A DNA stretch of 64,000 bases, taken from the NCBI RefSeq assembly GCF_000340215.1, contig NW_006921532.1, forward strand, positions 8,499,409 through 8,563,408. Reading direction: 5' to 3'. This DNA is from Pseudocercospora fijiensis CIRAD86 (taxonomy: Eukaryota; Ascomycota; Dothideomycetes; Mycosphaerellales; Mycosphaerellaceae). The translations under genes were made by a program, and so were the position numbers. This document shows positions 1 to 11,584 of the stretch, piece by piece. How positions within the stretch are numbered: the first letter of the stretch is position 1; each line of letters opens with the position of its first letter. The notes beneath the pieces are model-generated. The model worked only from the letters and a program-made list of their open reading frames with translations. It was not told where the DNA came from and made no database searches.

Positions 1-350
1 TCTGCGTAAGGCCAAAGCGTGAGTCCAAGCAATCAATCATGCTCTGTGATGGTGAAGGAAGGAAGCGCGCAGGCTAAGCGTATGGGAAGGAGCTACGAAC
101 GCTTGCTTGAGGGGAGTTTTCCTGGGAAGGTATAACATAGCGCTGGGAGGTGACCTGGGAGCATGGAGCATAGAATGAGACATGATAGATGATAGACAGA
201 ACATCACGATGGAAAAGAATTACGATCTGGGAAAGAATACAGATTCTCAATGCGTTCGCGTTCCGGGTATCATAAAATGCTGATCAGTAACTATGCGCCA
301 AGCAATGCAATGGATCCTCATCACTTCTTCGTGTTGTCTTATGTATGCTC
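1..350. other. Intergenic flank, no gene seen
   Basis: No convincing coding frame was found here. The stretch is the downstream (3') flank of the minus-strand Yrb30 gene and probably holds its 3' UTR. I see no repeat, tRNA or transposon remnant. Confidence 0.5.
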
Positions 351-2510
351 TCATTGCTCTTCATTGGTGTATGCCTCGTGCAAAGGACTCCTTGGCCTAT
401 TGTCACTCTGACTTCTGAGTGTCGCCATTCTTGTTTTCCCAGTCCCTGAGCTCGGCGGAGTTGCCAAGGGTCTGGCTTGAGGTGAAGGTGAGGGTCTGCC
501 GCTACCTGCGTACTTCGCACTGACTGTTTGGCGATGAGCGTCGCTTGTCAAGTTTGGCGTGGAAGTTCGTGAAGGTGTTTGCTGCTGGTGCATGGGCTGC
601 TGGTGCTGACGTGGCGAGTATGAAGGCCTCATACCTGCCAGATTCGGCGAGAATCGTTCAGTCGTGCCGCGTACGAAGTCAAGCTTGGGAATCGGTTGTT
701 CCTCGTACTCGTATGCCTCGTCATATGCAATCTCATGGCCAAAGCCTTCCGGTGAGAGGGACTCACGCACTGAGCGTGGTGAGCCACCATTGTCGCGAAT
801 GTATTCTTCGCTTCGACGCTTGATTGGTGACTCGTCGTAAGGGTCAAATCCGACACGCTTCATGGCATCGTGACGGAGACGCTGGCGATATGACTTGTCC
901 GCTCCGGCTCCTGCAGTGGCGCTGTCTTCCAGAAAGAAGTTGAGCAGCTCATCCTCGATGGCGAGATGGGACTCTTGGCGGAATTGCTGGAGTGCAGACA
1001 GCTTAAGGAGCATTTCCAACAGAGATAGCGTCGTCTTGATGGGAGGACCGGTGCGCTTGTTTGGTGACATGGCCAATGCTGCAGAGTTCGCATTCAAAGA
1101 AGGCGCGCCTGCTGGTGAAGACGAGAGGTTGAGCTTCGCCAGAGCATCAGCGACGCTAGGATCGAGAGAAGTACACCGACTGTGGGGGTTGGAATCTGTC
1201 GGGAGCTCGTCTTCTGTGTCCGAGTCCTCTTCTTCCACATAGACTTCGAAGGCCATCCATTCCGGATCTAGGTCAGCAGGGAGCCGCCATAGGCCTGATT
1301 GCGATGGAGCAGTCGGCTTTTGTGGCGTACCTGCATTGGACTCTCGCTCCAGCTGAGCGTCAATCTCGCTCTGATGGCCCGCAGCTCCTTTGTCTCGGTC
1401 CTCATCTGGCGTGTGTGCTCGAGATTGAGAGCGCTGAAGCATGCGTCTAGGTGGCTCCGCATGAACATCGCGTTTTAGCAGCAAAACGGGATTGTTGGTC
1501 TCACCATCACCGCCAATGTTGAGGATTTTGCCGGTGTCTGCATAGAATATTTTTGAGATCTCGTGAATCGGCACAACATCGCGAAGACCGGCATTTGCAA
1601 CATCATCGCAAGCTCCGGGCTGAGGCTCGTCATCCTCGAAAGAGTGTACTCTGTCATCGTCCAGGTCTTCGATGATGGCGAGCTGGTAGGCAAATTCGGA
1701 GGCTTTGGCATCTGCTGGAATAGTGTTATCATTGTAACAGTCAGTTTCCGGAGGCTCGCCTGGTCGAGTGTAAAGCTGGTCGAGCGGGACACGCCATAGC
1801 TTCACTCGCGCCTTGTGGATGACTTCTTTCCAGGTCGTTTCACGCACACCACGTTCGTCGACAGGTCGTGCGGCGTGACCGGCGAAGAGCATATACATAG
1901 TGAGGACATATGTGGGGCCTACCTGCTGGCGGCTTGTCGGGGTGCCACCGAATTGGGCATCAGCAGAAGACAAGAAGGTCGATGCTTGCAAAAGGCGGCT
2001 GGGGCTGATGGTGCCCGACAGCTTCGTAGACAGATTCACGCCGGAAGTTGTGATGGCGAGATTGATGAGCGGGACGGCGTCCTCGATGCGCGCCAACAGC
2101 AGCTTCATCTGGTTGACGATGGCCTTCAGCTCGGCATCGGTCTCTTCGCGAGACTTGGACAGGATGGCTTTGCGCTGGGTAAGCTCTTCGTGTGTGGCTG
2201 CCATTTGTAGGCGCTGGCCCAGCTTCTGCATTTCGTAGCGAATGTCCTTGCAGAGACTCACGGCTGATTCGAGCGATGTATTGCCACGCGCGGCAATCAG
2301 CTCTATCATGTCAATAGCAGGCGAGATGACGCGGATCTTGGATTCGAGGCGGAATTGCAGCTGTCGCAATTCCTCGCGGTCGCGACTTTTGGGCGCCTGC
2401 TTCAGCAAGCGGCCACATTCTTTCAGGGCATAGCCAGTGGTGATGGAGATGCCCGACCTGATGGCGTAATGCACTGCCTGTTGCGTGACTCTTGACAGGA
2501 GGATCTCCAT
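351..2510 (-). CDS. yrb30: Ran-GTP-binding protein, Yrb30-like
   Basis: Single-exon gene of 719 residues starting at an ATG at 2510. The N-terminus (residues 1-35, with TQQAVHYAIRSGISITTGYA) matches the opening of the fungal RanGTP-binding family (Yrb30), in which a helical N-terminal half binds Ran-GTP and affects GTP hydrolysis in nucleocytoplasmic transport. Residues to about 250 look folded and helical. The remainder (about 330-719) is low-complexity, rich in Ser, Pro, Gln and acidic clusters, and probably disordered, with many SP/TP dipeptides that could be phosphorylated. It is transcribed divergently from eRF3 across a 273-bp spacer. The family call rests on the N-terminal motif. The role in Ran transport is inherited from yeast Yrb30 and not visible in this sequence alone. 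Confidence 0.8.
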   Translation of the reverse strand: MEILLSRVTQQAVHYAIRSGISITTGYALKECGRLLKQAPKSRDREELRQLQFRLESKIRVISPAIDMIELIAARGNTSLESAVSLCKDIRYEMQKLGQRLQMAATHEELTQRKAILSKSREETDAELKAIVNQMKLLLARIEDAVPLINLAITTSGVNLSTKLSGTISPSRLLQASTFLSSADAQFGGTPTSRQQVGPTYVLTMYMLFAGHAARPVDERGVRETTWKEVIHKARVKLWRVPLDQLYTRPGEPPETDCYNDNTIPADAKASEFAYQLAIIEDLDDDRVHSFEDDEPQPGACDDVANAGLRDVVPIHEISKIFYADTGKILNIGGDGETNNPVLLLKRDVHAEPPRRMLQRSQSRAHTPDEDRDKGAAGHQSEIDAQLERESNAGTPQKPTAPSQSGLWRLPADLDPEWMAFEVYVEEEDSDTEDELPTDSNPHSRCTSLDPSVADALAKLNLSSSPAGAPSLNANSAALAMSPNKRTGPPIKTTLSLLEMLLKLSALQQFRQESHLAIEDELLNFFLEDSATAGAGADKSYRQRLRHDAMKRVGFDPYDESPIKRRSEEYIRDNGGSPRSVRESLSPEGFGHEIAYDEAYEYEEQPIPKLDFVRGTTERFSPNLAGMRPSYSPRQHQQPMHQQQTPSRTSTPNLTSDAHRQTVSAKYAGSGRPSPSPQARPLATPPSSGTGKTRMATLRSQSDNRPRSPLHEAYTNEEQ

Positions 2511-2783
2511 GTCTGGTCAGGTCAGTGGAGTGGTGTTCACGCGCTGAGCCACCAGACGGCAGACGACGTGAAGAGAAGTCGCCGGGGCACGTCAGCCACA
2601 GTGGCTTGCTGGCGCCCCTCGCTTCGATATGGAAAGTTTTTTAACCCTGGCACTTCTTTACATTTACCCCTCTGGGCTTCAGACACCGCGTTGTTTGCAA
2701 AAGTGACCACACCTCCGTTTCTTCCTCTCCTGCCCGCATACATCACCGCCGAATCGTCGCATATCGATTGACTCAACGGCAGC
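2511..2783. promoter_or_regulatory. Divergent promoter, yrb30 / SUP35
   Basis: This 273-bp spacer separates two start codons pointing away from each other (2510 on minus, 2784 on plus). It must hold both 5' UTRs and the core promoters. A pyrimidine-rich stretch just before the plus-strand start (about 2715-2735) is typical of filamentous-fungal leaders. No specific factor site is claimed. Confidence 0.6.
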
Positions 2784-4961
2784 ATGGCGAACGACCAGCC
2801 GCCAGACTCGTGGGAGGATGAGCATCTCGCCCAGCAGACGCAGCAGCAGATGAACTTTCAGAGCAGTGCCGCGCCTGCACGCCCGAACACATTCGTCCCC
2901 GGCGCAAACTCATTCACACCAGGCGCACAATCCTTCCAGCCAGCCCAGCAGTACCAGCAATATGGCTACGGCCAGCAATATGGACAATACCAGCAGTATG
3001 GACAATATCAACAGTACGGCTATGCACAGGGCCAAGGCCAGACATATGCGCAGTACGGTCAGCAGGGTGGAAACTATGGGAACAGCTCTCAACAATACCC
3101 GCAACCAGCACAACAGCAGTCATATGTTCCTCCCCACCAGAGGCAACAGCAGCAGCAGACCCCCATGATCGCCAAGCGAGGCGAGGCACTTCCATCAGGC
3201 AACCAGCAGCCTGCAGCGCCAAAGCCTGCAGCCTCAAATGGCGCAGTGAAGACGCTCTCCCTGAGCGCTGCTGATACTGGCGCTACAAAGCCGAAGGTCG
3301 AGAAGACTGGTGGCACCAAGGTCCTGTCTCTTGGCGGCACATCTGCACCTCCCTCCACAGCCCAAGAGAAGGAGAAGCCGAAGGAGGCCATCTCCAAAGA
3401 TGCACCTGCCGCAGGTAACAAAGTCGCAGCCGCCAAGGCTGTAGAGAAGACAGGCGAATCTAGTGCAGCGGGCAGCGGCAGAGCTTCGCCAACTCCTTCT
3501 GGATCTGGACGCTCATCTCCATCCCGGGCTGAGACCAAGGCTGAAGCTCGCCGGGCTGATCTGGTTGCACAGGAACAAGCGAACGAGGTTGATGAGGAGG
3601 AGCTCAAGGAGATGTACGGAAAAGAGCACGTTAATGTCATCTTCTTGGGACATGTTGATGCAGGCAAGAGTACTTTGGGAGGAAGCATTCTCTACGCAAC
3701 TGGTATGGTAGATGAGAGAACTATGGAGAAGTACAAACGGGACGCAAAAGATCTTGGGCGAGAGTCATGGTACTTGTCATGGGCTCTGGACCAGACAAAG
3801 GAAGAACGAGCCAAGGGAAAGACAGTCGAGGTTGGTCGAGGATTCTTTGAAACAGAAAAGCGACGGTACTCCATCCTTGACGCACCTGGACACAAGACCT
3901 ATGTGCCAAACATGGTGTCTGGTGCTTCGCAGGCAGACATCGGAGTTCTTGTCATTTCTGCTCGTAAGGGTGAGTACGAGACAGGGTTCGAGAAGGGTGG
4001 CCAGACTCGTGAGCACGCCATGCTTGCAAAGACCCAAGGTGTGAACAAGCTAGTGATTGCTGTCAACAAGATGGATGACCCCACCGTGAACTGGTCAGAG
4101 GAACGATACAAGGAGTGCACGGCTAAATTGATCGCCTTCTTGAAGGGTCTTGGTTACAACCCCAAGACCGACCTTACCATCATGCCTATCTCCGCACAGA
4201 CCACAGTCGGAATCAAGACACGAGTACCAAAGGAGACTGCACCATGGTACGATGGCCCATCACTGTTGGAGTACCTCGACTCCATGCAGCAGCTCGAACG
4301 GAAGCTCACTTCGCCATTCATGATGCCCATTGCCGCCAAGTATCGAGATCTTGGAACCATGATTGAAGGCAAGATCGAAGCAGGTGTCATCAAGAAGGAG
4401 AACAAATACTTGATGATGCCAAACCGCGCCGAGATCACCATCTCCGCATTGTACGGGGAGACTGAGGACGAAATTCCACACGCTACTTGCGGTGACCAAG
4501 TCCGCATTCGTATCAAGGGAGCTGAAGAAGAAGACATTCTGCCCGGATTCGTGCTCTGCTCACCGAAACGCCCCGTACACTGCGTCAACCAATTCGAAGC
4601 TCAAATCAGATTACTGGAGCTGAAGTCCATCCTGTCGGCCGGCTTCAACTGCGTCCTGCACGTCCACTCCGCCACCGAAGAAGTCACCTTCGCAGCTCTG
4701 CTCCACAAGTTAGAGCCAAAAACCAACCGCAAGTCGAAGAAGCCTCCGGGCTTCGCTAAGCAGGGCATGAACATCATCGCAAGACTACAGGTTACTGGTG
4801 CCGCTGGCGCCGTATGTGTGGAACGATTCGAAGACTACCCGCAGCTTGGACGATTTACGCTGAGAGATCAGGGTCAGACGATTGCCATCGGCAAGATCAC
4901 AAAGCTGATCACGGATGCAGCTGAGGCAGCTGAGGGTTCTATCCAGAACACTGCGCCGTAA
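2784..4961 (+). CDS. SUP35: Translation release factor eRF3 (Sup35)
   Basis: Single-exon gene of 725 residues. Residues 1-125 form a Gln/Tyr/Gly-rich prion-like domain with tandem QYQQYG-type repeats (about 55-95), as in yeast Sup35. Residues 36-52 contain FxPG repeats (FVPG...FTPG...FQP) that resemble a PAM2 poly(A)-binding-protein docking site. A charged, low-complexity middle region (about 150-270) follows. The GTPase has its P-loop GHVDAGKST at 289-297, then DAPGHKTYVPNM (G3) and NKMDD (G4), followed by the two beta-barrel domains of the EF1A superfamily. Known role: the GTPase partner of eRF1 in stop-codon recognition and peptide release, cytosolic. Length is similar to other fungal eRF3 proteins. 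The 3' end faces the 3' end of RAD4 with a 252-bp gap. Confidence 0.97.
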   Translation: MANDQPPDSWEDEHLAQQTQQQMNFQSSAAPARPNTFVPGANSFTPGAQSFQPAQQYQQYGYGQQYGQYQQYGQYQQYGYAQGQGQTYAQYGQQGGNYGNSSQQYPQPAQQQSYVPPHQRQQQQQTPMIAKRGEALPSGNQQPAAPKPAASNGAVKTLSLSAADTGATKPKVEKTGGTKVLSLGGTSAPPSTAQEKEKPKEAISKDAPAAGNKVAAAKAVEKTGESSAAGSGRASPTPSGSGRSSPSRAETKAEARRADLVAQEQANEVDEEELKEMYGKEHVNVIFLGHVDAGKSTLGGSILYATGMVDERTMEKYKRDAKDLGRESWYLSWALDQTKEERAKGKTVEVGRGFFETEKRRYSILDAPGHKTYVPNMVSGASQADIGVLVISARKGEYETGFEKGGQTREHAMLAKTQGVNKLVIAVNKMDDPTVNWSEERYKECTAKLIAFLKGLGYNPKTDLTIMPISAQTTVGIKTRVPKETAPWYDGPSLLEYLDSMQQLERKLTSPFMMPIAAKYRDLGTMIEGKIEAGVIKKENKYLMMPNRAEITISALYGETEDEIPHATCGDQVRIRIKGAEEEDILPGFVLCSPKRPVHCVNQFEAQIRLLELKSILSAGFNCVLHVHSATEEVTFAALLHKLEPKTNRKSKKPPGFAKQGMNIIARLQVTGAAGAVCVERFEDYPQLGRFTLRDQGQTIAIGKITKLITDAAEAAEGSIQNTAP

Positions 4962-5213
4962 ATCAGGACACCTTGTGTCGCCATAGGTGAAGACCAACGA
5001 AGTGAAATGATGGCACGGCGTGGGTCGATGAAGAAACGGCCTGGGTGGAAGGAGGTCGTACTTAGCATAGGTATCTATCAACAATGAATCTTAGAGTGGT
5101 CTCAAATATCCAAAGTCTTGTCGATTGTACGTTCAACGCGCTCATACTCCAAAGACTGACGATCCGATACCCCCCAAACACTGAGTAACGTCAAGAGATG
5201 AATCCCCGGCCTC

Positions 5214-8200
5214 TCAATCGCTTTCAAGCCAGTCAGGCTCCATGTCCTGGTCAATGTCTGGGTCCTCAGAAGGCAGAGAATCTTTGTCGCCCTGCTCCTC
5301 CTCTGATGCCTTCGAAGCTTGACGTCCATTTTCTGAATGACTTGGCGATCTTGTCGTCATCCGAGTTTGCGCTGGCTGTGCTACGTTGTCGGTGAGCTCT
5401 TGTTGCGTGTCCACCTCCATACCCGTGTCTGTAGCTGGCATATCACGGTCTTGCGCAGGCGGCTTAGTCGATATATGTGGTGCCGCTTCTCCCATGCTGT
5501 GCTCTTCAGTCTCATCCCCGAAAAGGTCCTCGTCATCATTCTCGTCTTCAGGTAGGAAGCCTCCTCGATTGTGGGAAACTTCTTCATGGATAAGAGGCTC
5601 GTCGTCGTCATGTCCAGTGTTGTTTCTTCCACCCAGAAAGCCACCCTCGTGGTCCTCCTCGACCATGAAACCGCCGGCTCCTTCGTCGTCCTCGGCATTA
5701 TCGCCAGGTACGAAACCACCGCCATCTTCATCTTCGACCATGAAGCCCCCACCGCCATCCTTGCTGTCAAAGAAGCCTCCACCTTCAAGATTGTGCGTAT
5801 CAAAGTCTTGCTGCATTTTGTCTTCACGCTCAGCCTCGGCATACTCATCCTCTTCCAGCGTTTCCATATCTGTATCACTATCGTGCTTTCGCTTGGGCTT
5901 CCGTGTAGGCTTGGATCCCATATTCAGCTCTGTCAACGTGAATTGACCTGCCGTAATGAGTGGGGCGTCATCAGCTTGCCCAAGCAAGAGTCCATGCGCA
6001 TCATCCATGAACTCGTTGCCTTCGTCTGCCATCTGCTCGGAAGATTCTGCAGAAGGATCTGCATACGAACTAACTCTTTCCGCGACACGCAGGCCAGTCA
6101 AAAATCGCTTCCACATTTTCAAAGCCATCAAACTTCTTGCCCTAGATGCTTCTTCCTCCATCTCATCTTCGATACCATTGATAACCGCCCAGACCGCATC
6201 AGCATATTGTTCCGCGACAACGACACCATCGATAACTGCTGTGCCATGCCGACCTTGGAATTTGAAACCAGTTACCGCATCCGCAGAATCGACTTTCAGA
6301 AGCCGTGCAGCTCTCTGAGCAAGCAGATGTCTAATGTGCGTGCCACCTGGCGGTACCATTGAAGGCACATATATGTCTAAATTGCCATAGACATTTCTCG
6401 GTACGCGACCGCGCTGTACTGGGGGCGGCATGTAAAGCTGAGTCTGGAAGGGAGCATATAGAGGAGTCGTCGCTGCTTCTTCGTCCTCGTCATCGACTAA
6501 CACATGCCGCCTCGTGCGTGCAGCAACATGCTTCAGTGGTTGCTCACCCTCCTTGATCTCGCGACCCACACGATACCACTTGTCCGCGCTTTTGCACACC
6601 TGGACATCTTGTCTACGAAATACGGGCTCCAGTCGAGGTTTGGCAGCTGTTCCAGCGTTCACTTTTCCCATTTCGCGTCTGGGATGGATTGTCTCGTGTC
6701 GTTTGAGATGGCGTTCTAGTGCATAATATGGATGATCTTTGAAGTCGAGAACGTTGCTGGGCATCCCCTCTCTCGCTTCTTTCTGTGCCAGCTCAGCATC
6801 CTCGACCTGTTCACGATCAAGCTTCCCACCGCGTCGTCGGAAGAATCGCATGACTGCCTTCCACCACTTTGCGCCATTCTGTGATGCTTCTACCCGATGT
6901 CGGCGAGTCTTCGCGTTGAAGGCTTTGGCGTAGCGTCTGGTCACGTCACGAGCAGTGCCATCGTCTTCGCAAGCTATAACATAACTCAATTGCCCAAGAT
7001 CGTACGAAGCTGGAGGCTCCAATTTCGAGGCCTTGTTGACCGTGTTCGTCACTACTGCGTCGACAGCAATCCATTTCTGCTGCGCCTCGTTGAAAGCCTC
7101 TACCCAGAAAACAGGATACTGCAGTTTAGGGGCAGATTTAGTCTTCTTCTTCACAACCTGCGGCTTGCTTGATTCAGCAGCAAAGTCCGGCTGACCAAGA
7201 CGTCTTCGCACTGAAGGGACTTTGCCTATAGTCTTGGAATTGCTGATAGATTTGTCGTCGTTGCTGCTGATCTTGATGGGAGAGGACGTCTGTGCGGAAA
7301 AGACTCTGTTCGGTGTGCTCCTCGCTTTGCTGGGTGTGCTGGACTTCGGAGCACTGCTGAACGGCAGCGGTTGTAATGAACAAACTATGCGAGCGTCGAC
7401 GCCAACTGAGCGAAGCAACGTGCAAAAGAGTTGATTACCAAGATCCTGCGACCCTTCAAGATCCTTGGCCGCTAAGACGAAGTCGGAGCTATCAGTAGGT
7501 GTAAGTCCTGTCTCGCGAACCTCAGGCATGTCTCCATCGATATTCCAATGAGGCTTCATCAGTCCTGAACCAGTCACTCGGTATTCGGCATTGAAATTAT
7601 TCACCGCCTGTTCAAGCCCGTCCATGAAAGACCGATTCCGCTGGAATTGTGTATCATTCTGTTTTGGATTCAAATATGACACAGTCTTCGAGCTTAGTAC
7701 AGAGCGAACGTGGCGTTGAGCTGCAGCATTGTTGCATCTTCCATTAACGTACATGCAGTGACCAAGTAGGCATAGAAGATGAAGCTTGTGTACAAGCAGT
7801 CGATGCGCCTTCTCAACGGCCGTTCCGGGTTTGCGCCTGGGCAGGGCACTCTTTCTAGTGCTGCTCTCGGGCTCGACAGCAATAGACAAATCTTCTATGC
7901 CGTCCACTGATCCGTCGGAAACGTTGCCAACGCGATCGACATCAACATCTTCAAACTCTAGATCGCTTCCTTCCGACTCTGAAGAGTCCTGCACAGTCTG
8001 TAGCCTTGCCGGTTCTTGTGTAACGGGTGCCAAGGGTGTTGCAGAGACAGGCGAAGAAGGAGTGACCACATCTGCTGACTGGACCTCAACATCTGCCGGC
8101 CTCTCTAATCTCGGATTTGGAGCGACTCGTCTCCTCTTTAGCGGTCGATGTTCGGATGCAGCTTCTGCAGCTTCTGCCTCTGCTACCATGGATGTGTAGA

Positions 8201-8324
8201 CATCAGCAACGTCATCGTCAGTATATGTTGATGCGCCTGGCCGCTTTGACCGTGTCGCAGGAGCTCTCGCAGCGCTCGCCGTCGACCTGACGGCAGCCTT
8301 GCCTTTACCTCTGCCTGGAGCCAT
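5214..8324 (-). CDS. RAD4: DNA repair protein Rad4 / XPC homologue
   Basis: Single-exon gene, 1036 residues from the ATG at 8324. The frame continues 24 nt upstream without another ATG. A basic, low-complexity N-terminus leads into the Rad4 transglutaminase-like fold (about 170-475, split by a disordered insert at 330-400; FWVEAFNEAQQKWIAVDAVV is typical). Then come BHD1 (HPYYALERHLKRHETIHP, about 530), BHD2 (about 565-605) and BHD3 (NVYGNLDIYVPSMVPPGGTH, about 645-735), the beta-hairpin domains that grip damaged DNA. The C-terminal 300 residues are very acidic with Gly-Gly-Phe repeats (GGFxxEDE-like). Known role: damage sensor that starts global-genome nucleotide excision repair, acting with Rad23 in the nucleus. 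It is divergent from the Cdk1 gene. Confidence 0.93.
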   Translation of the reverse strand: MAPGRGKGKAAVRSTASAARAPATRSKRPGASTYTDDDVADVYTSMVAEAEAAEAASEHRPLKRRRVAPNPRLERPADVEVQSADVVTPSSPVSATPLAPVTQEPARLQTVQDSSESEGSDLEFEDVDVDRVGNVSDGSVDGIEDLSIAVEPESSTRKSALPRRKPGTAVEKAHRLLVHKLHLLCLLGHCMYVNGRCNNAAAQRHVRSVLSSKTVSYLNPKQNDTQFQRNRSFMDGLEQAVNNFNAEYRVTGSGLMKPHWNIDGDMPEVRETGLTPTDSSDFVLAAKDLEGSQDLGNQLFCTLLRSVGVDARIVCSLQPLPFSSAPKSSTPSKARSTPNRVFSAQTSSPIKISSNDDKSISNSKTIGKVPSVRRRLGQPDFAAESSKPQVVKKKTKSAPKLQYPVFWVEAFNEAQQKWIAVDAVVTNTVNKASKLEPPASYDLGQLSYVIACEDDGTARDVTRRYAKAFNAKTRRHRVEASQNGAKWWKAVMRFFRRRGGKLDREQVEDAELAQKEAREGMPSNVLDFKDHPYYALERHLKRHETIHPRREMGKVNAGTAAKPRLEPVFRRQDVQVCKSADKWYRVGREIKEGEQPLKHVAARTRRHVLVDDEDEEAATTPLYAPFQTQLYMPPPVQRGRVPRNVYGNLDIYVPSMVPPGGTHIRHLLAQRAARLLKVDSADAVTGFKFQGRHGTAVIDGVVVAEQYADAVWAVINGIEDEMEEEASRARSLMALKMWKRFLTGLRVAERVSSYADPSAESSEQMADEGNEFMDDAHGLLLGQADDAPLITAGQFTLTELNMGSKPTRKPKRKHDSDTDMETLEEDEYAEAEREDKMQQDFDTHNLEGGGFFDSKDGGGGFMVEDEDGGGFVPGDNAEDDEGAGGFMVEEDHEGGFLGGRNNTGHDDDEPLIHEEVSHNRGGFLPEDENDDEDLFGDETEEHSMGEAAPHISTKPPAQDRDMPATDTGMEVDTQQELTDNVAQPAQTRMTTRSPSHSENGRQASKASEEEQGDKDSLPSEDPDIDQDMEPDWLESD

Positions 8325-8876
8325 GGCTGTGTCGGAATTGAGCCTCAAGACAGTGCAAGGAGGCTGGTAACGCGCTCATGTCACCATATCACGTGTCGGC
8401 AAGAGCATGTGATAGTGTGTCCGAGATGGGACTGGCGTCAGGCTTGCGCGCTGAGCATCATCGGGCATGAAATGAGAGCCTGCGTGTTCTTCAGATGTTG
8501 CCGAGTTTGTTGATATGCAGTGATATTATAGCTAGAATTGAAAGAGTCAGGTCTTGTTCTGACGTAGGGAAGCTTGTCGCGCTTTCCCGGGGCGTTGCGC
8601 GATGCGGGCCGCTTGTGTTGACTTGGGGCCAGGGCGCGACAACAAATCATGAATTGAAAGGCTTTCAAGCAACAACTCCCAGCGTCTTGACTGCTGACGG
8701 CGCCTTCGCGACTCTTCTCCCGCGCCTGGATGGAGACTTTTCATCACCCACCGACCCTTCTCTGAGACAAGTCGTCCGCCGCCGCCTCCTGAGACAGAGA
8801 CACTTCCGCCAAAGGAACACACCACCCAGCACAACAACCCACTCGGCCGCACAGGACTGTCGACTAATCAATCAAA
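8325..8876. promoter_or_regulatory. Divergent promoter, RAD4 / CDC28
   Basis: This 552-bp spacer lies between two start codons pointing outward. A palindromic CACGTG E-box lies at 8390-8395, a site bound in fungi by bHLH factors such as Cbf1/SREBP types. The leader upstream of the kinase start is rich in C, A and T (about 8740-8870). Regulation of either gene through the E-box is inference. Confidence 0.5.
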
Positions 8877-9979
8877 ATGGAGAACTACCAGAAGATGGAG
8901 AAGGTCGGCGAGGGTAAGTCACTGTGGGCATGAGGAAGACGCATTGGGCGCAATGCTGATCGCTCTCCAATGGCTGCAGGCACGTACGGTGTTGTGTACA
9001 AGGCGCGCGACTTGACTACTCCCGACCACCGCATCGTCGCCCTCAAGAAGATCCGACTCGAAGCGGAAGATGAAGGCGTACCGTCCACAGCAATTCGCGA
9101 GATCAGTCTCATGAAAGAGATGCAGGATCCCAGTGTGTTGCGCTTGCTTAACATTGTGCACGCCGACGGCCACAAGCTGTACCTGGTCTTCGAGTTCATG
9201 GACCTCGATTTGAAGAAGTACATGGAGGCTCTGCCGGTCAGCCAAGGTGGGCGTGGCAAGCCATTGCCTGAAGGCGTACTCGAGGGCAGAGGACACTTTG
9301 GCCTTGGTGCAGAAATGGTACGGAATGCGATCGTTACTTGTCGCAAGCAATACTGACATCCGCTCAGGTCAAGAAGTTTACTCACCAGCTACTGTCCGGA
9401 ATCCGCTATTGCCACTCGCACCGTGTCCTCCACCGCGACTTGAAGCCACAGAACCTTCTAATTGACAAGGAGGGCAACCTCAAGATTGGCGACTTCGGTC
9501 TCGCCCGTGCCTTCGGTGTGCCTCTGCGAACATACACTCACGAAGTCGTGACCCTTTGGTACCGTGCCCCAGAAATCCTGCTCGGCGGTCGGCAATACAG
9601 TACCGGTGTAGACATGTGGTCAGTAGGCTGCATCTTCGCCGAAATGGCCACCCGCAAGCCTCTCTTCCCCGGCGACTCAGAAATCGACGAGATCTTCAAA
9701 ATCTTCCGTCTGCTCGGCACACCCACAGAGCAGGAATGGCCAGGCGTCACAAGCTTCCCCGACTTCAAGTCAAGTTTCCCCAAGTGGGAGCGCAAGCAGG
9801 ACGATGAACTTGTAAACGCGGATGGTGTTAAGGTTCTCGGTGACGAGGGATTAAATCTGCTCGACGCGCTTCTGGTCTACGACCCAGCTGGACGCATGAG
9901 TGCCAAGCAGGCTGTGCATCACCCATACTTCACAGATGGCACCAAGATGTACAACAGCCGCACGAATGGGTTTCACTGA
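8877..9979 (+). CDS. CDC28: Cyclin-dependent kinase Cdc28/Cdc2 (Cdk1)
   Basis: Three coding exons: 8877-8913, 8980-9317, 9368-9979 (introns of 66 and 50 nt, GT-AG, all phases consistent), giving 328 residues. The spliced N-terminus reads [20 protein letters not shown], with the inhibitory Thr-Tyr pair in the Gly-rich loop. The cyclin-binding helix PSTAIRE is intact ([16 protein letters not shown]). HRDLKPQN is the catalytic loop, DFGLARAFG the Mg site, and [15 protein letters not shown] the activation segment with its phosphorylatable Thr. Known role: the master mitotic and S-phase kinase, active with B-type cyclins. The insert after KKYMEALP (GRGKPLP...) is the usual filamentous-fungal extension. 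The first exon encodes only 12 complete residues plus one base. Confidence 0.97.
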
Positions 9980-10479
9980 GGTTGCAGAGGTGATGTGACA
10001 GGAGGTATTTCATACGAGACTATGAGATTATGCGGTTGGGGAAAGGCTGGGTAAAATGGCAGCAGTGAATGCTGATGACCGAGGAGGTAAGGCTGTTCAC
10101 ACTGTTGTCTCGTATGTTACAAATCACTGGGCTGGAAAGGCGTGATATGTTGGTTCAGAGCATACACTTTGGTTGGGATATCGGCGTTTAATGCGGTAGA
10201 CTTGCTAAGGCCGCGCGATGCATTTGACCGGGCGTGATGCGCAAAGGGCTTTTCAAACACTTGCATGCATGAGACTTGAAACTTTGAAACTGTATAACTT
10301 CAGACTTCCACAATTGATGCCTGGTTTCTTCTTTTCTCTTGCTGCTAATGCCGCTGCTTTTGGTGACGCGTCTCGCCACTGCTCTATCATATCTCTGTTT
10401 CGTTACTTCATGCAATGTTGTGTCTCGTGACTGTATGCTTTCGACGCAGCCGTCATTCTCAAAGCGTAGGTTGAGCAAG
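9980..10479. other. Intergenic, convergent 3' ends
   Basis: This is 500 bp between the stop of the Cdk1 gene (plus) and the stop of the epimerase gene (minus). It presumably holds both 3' UTRs. I see no gene, repeat or RNA structure. Confidence 0.6.

Positions 10480-11584
<1,105 letters not shown>

Noticed and set aside
3089..3688. 199-codon open frame antisense to SUP35
   Set aside because: It is the mirror of the low-complexity Sup35 N-terminal and middle region; no start context or domain.
5571..6362. 263-codon plus-strand frame inside RAD4
   Set aside because: Antisense shadow of the acidic RAD4 C-terminus; the RAD4 frame has clear BHD domains.
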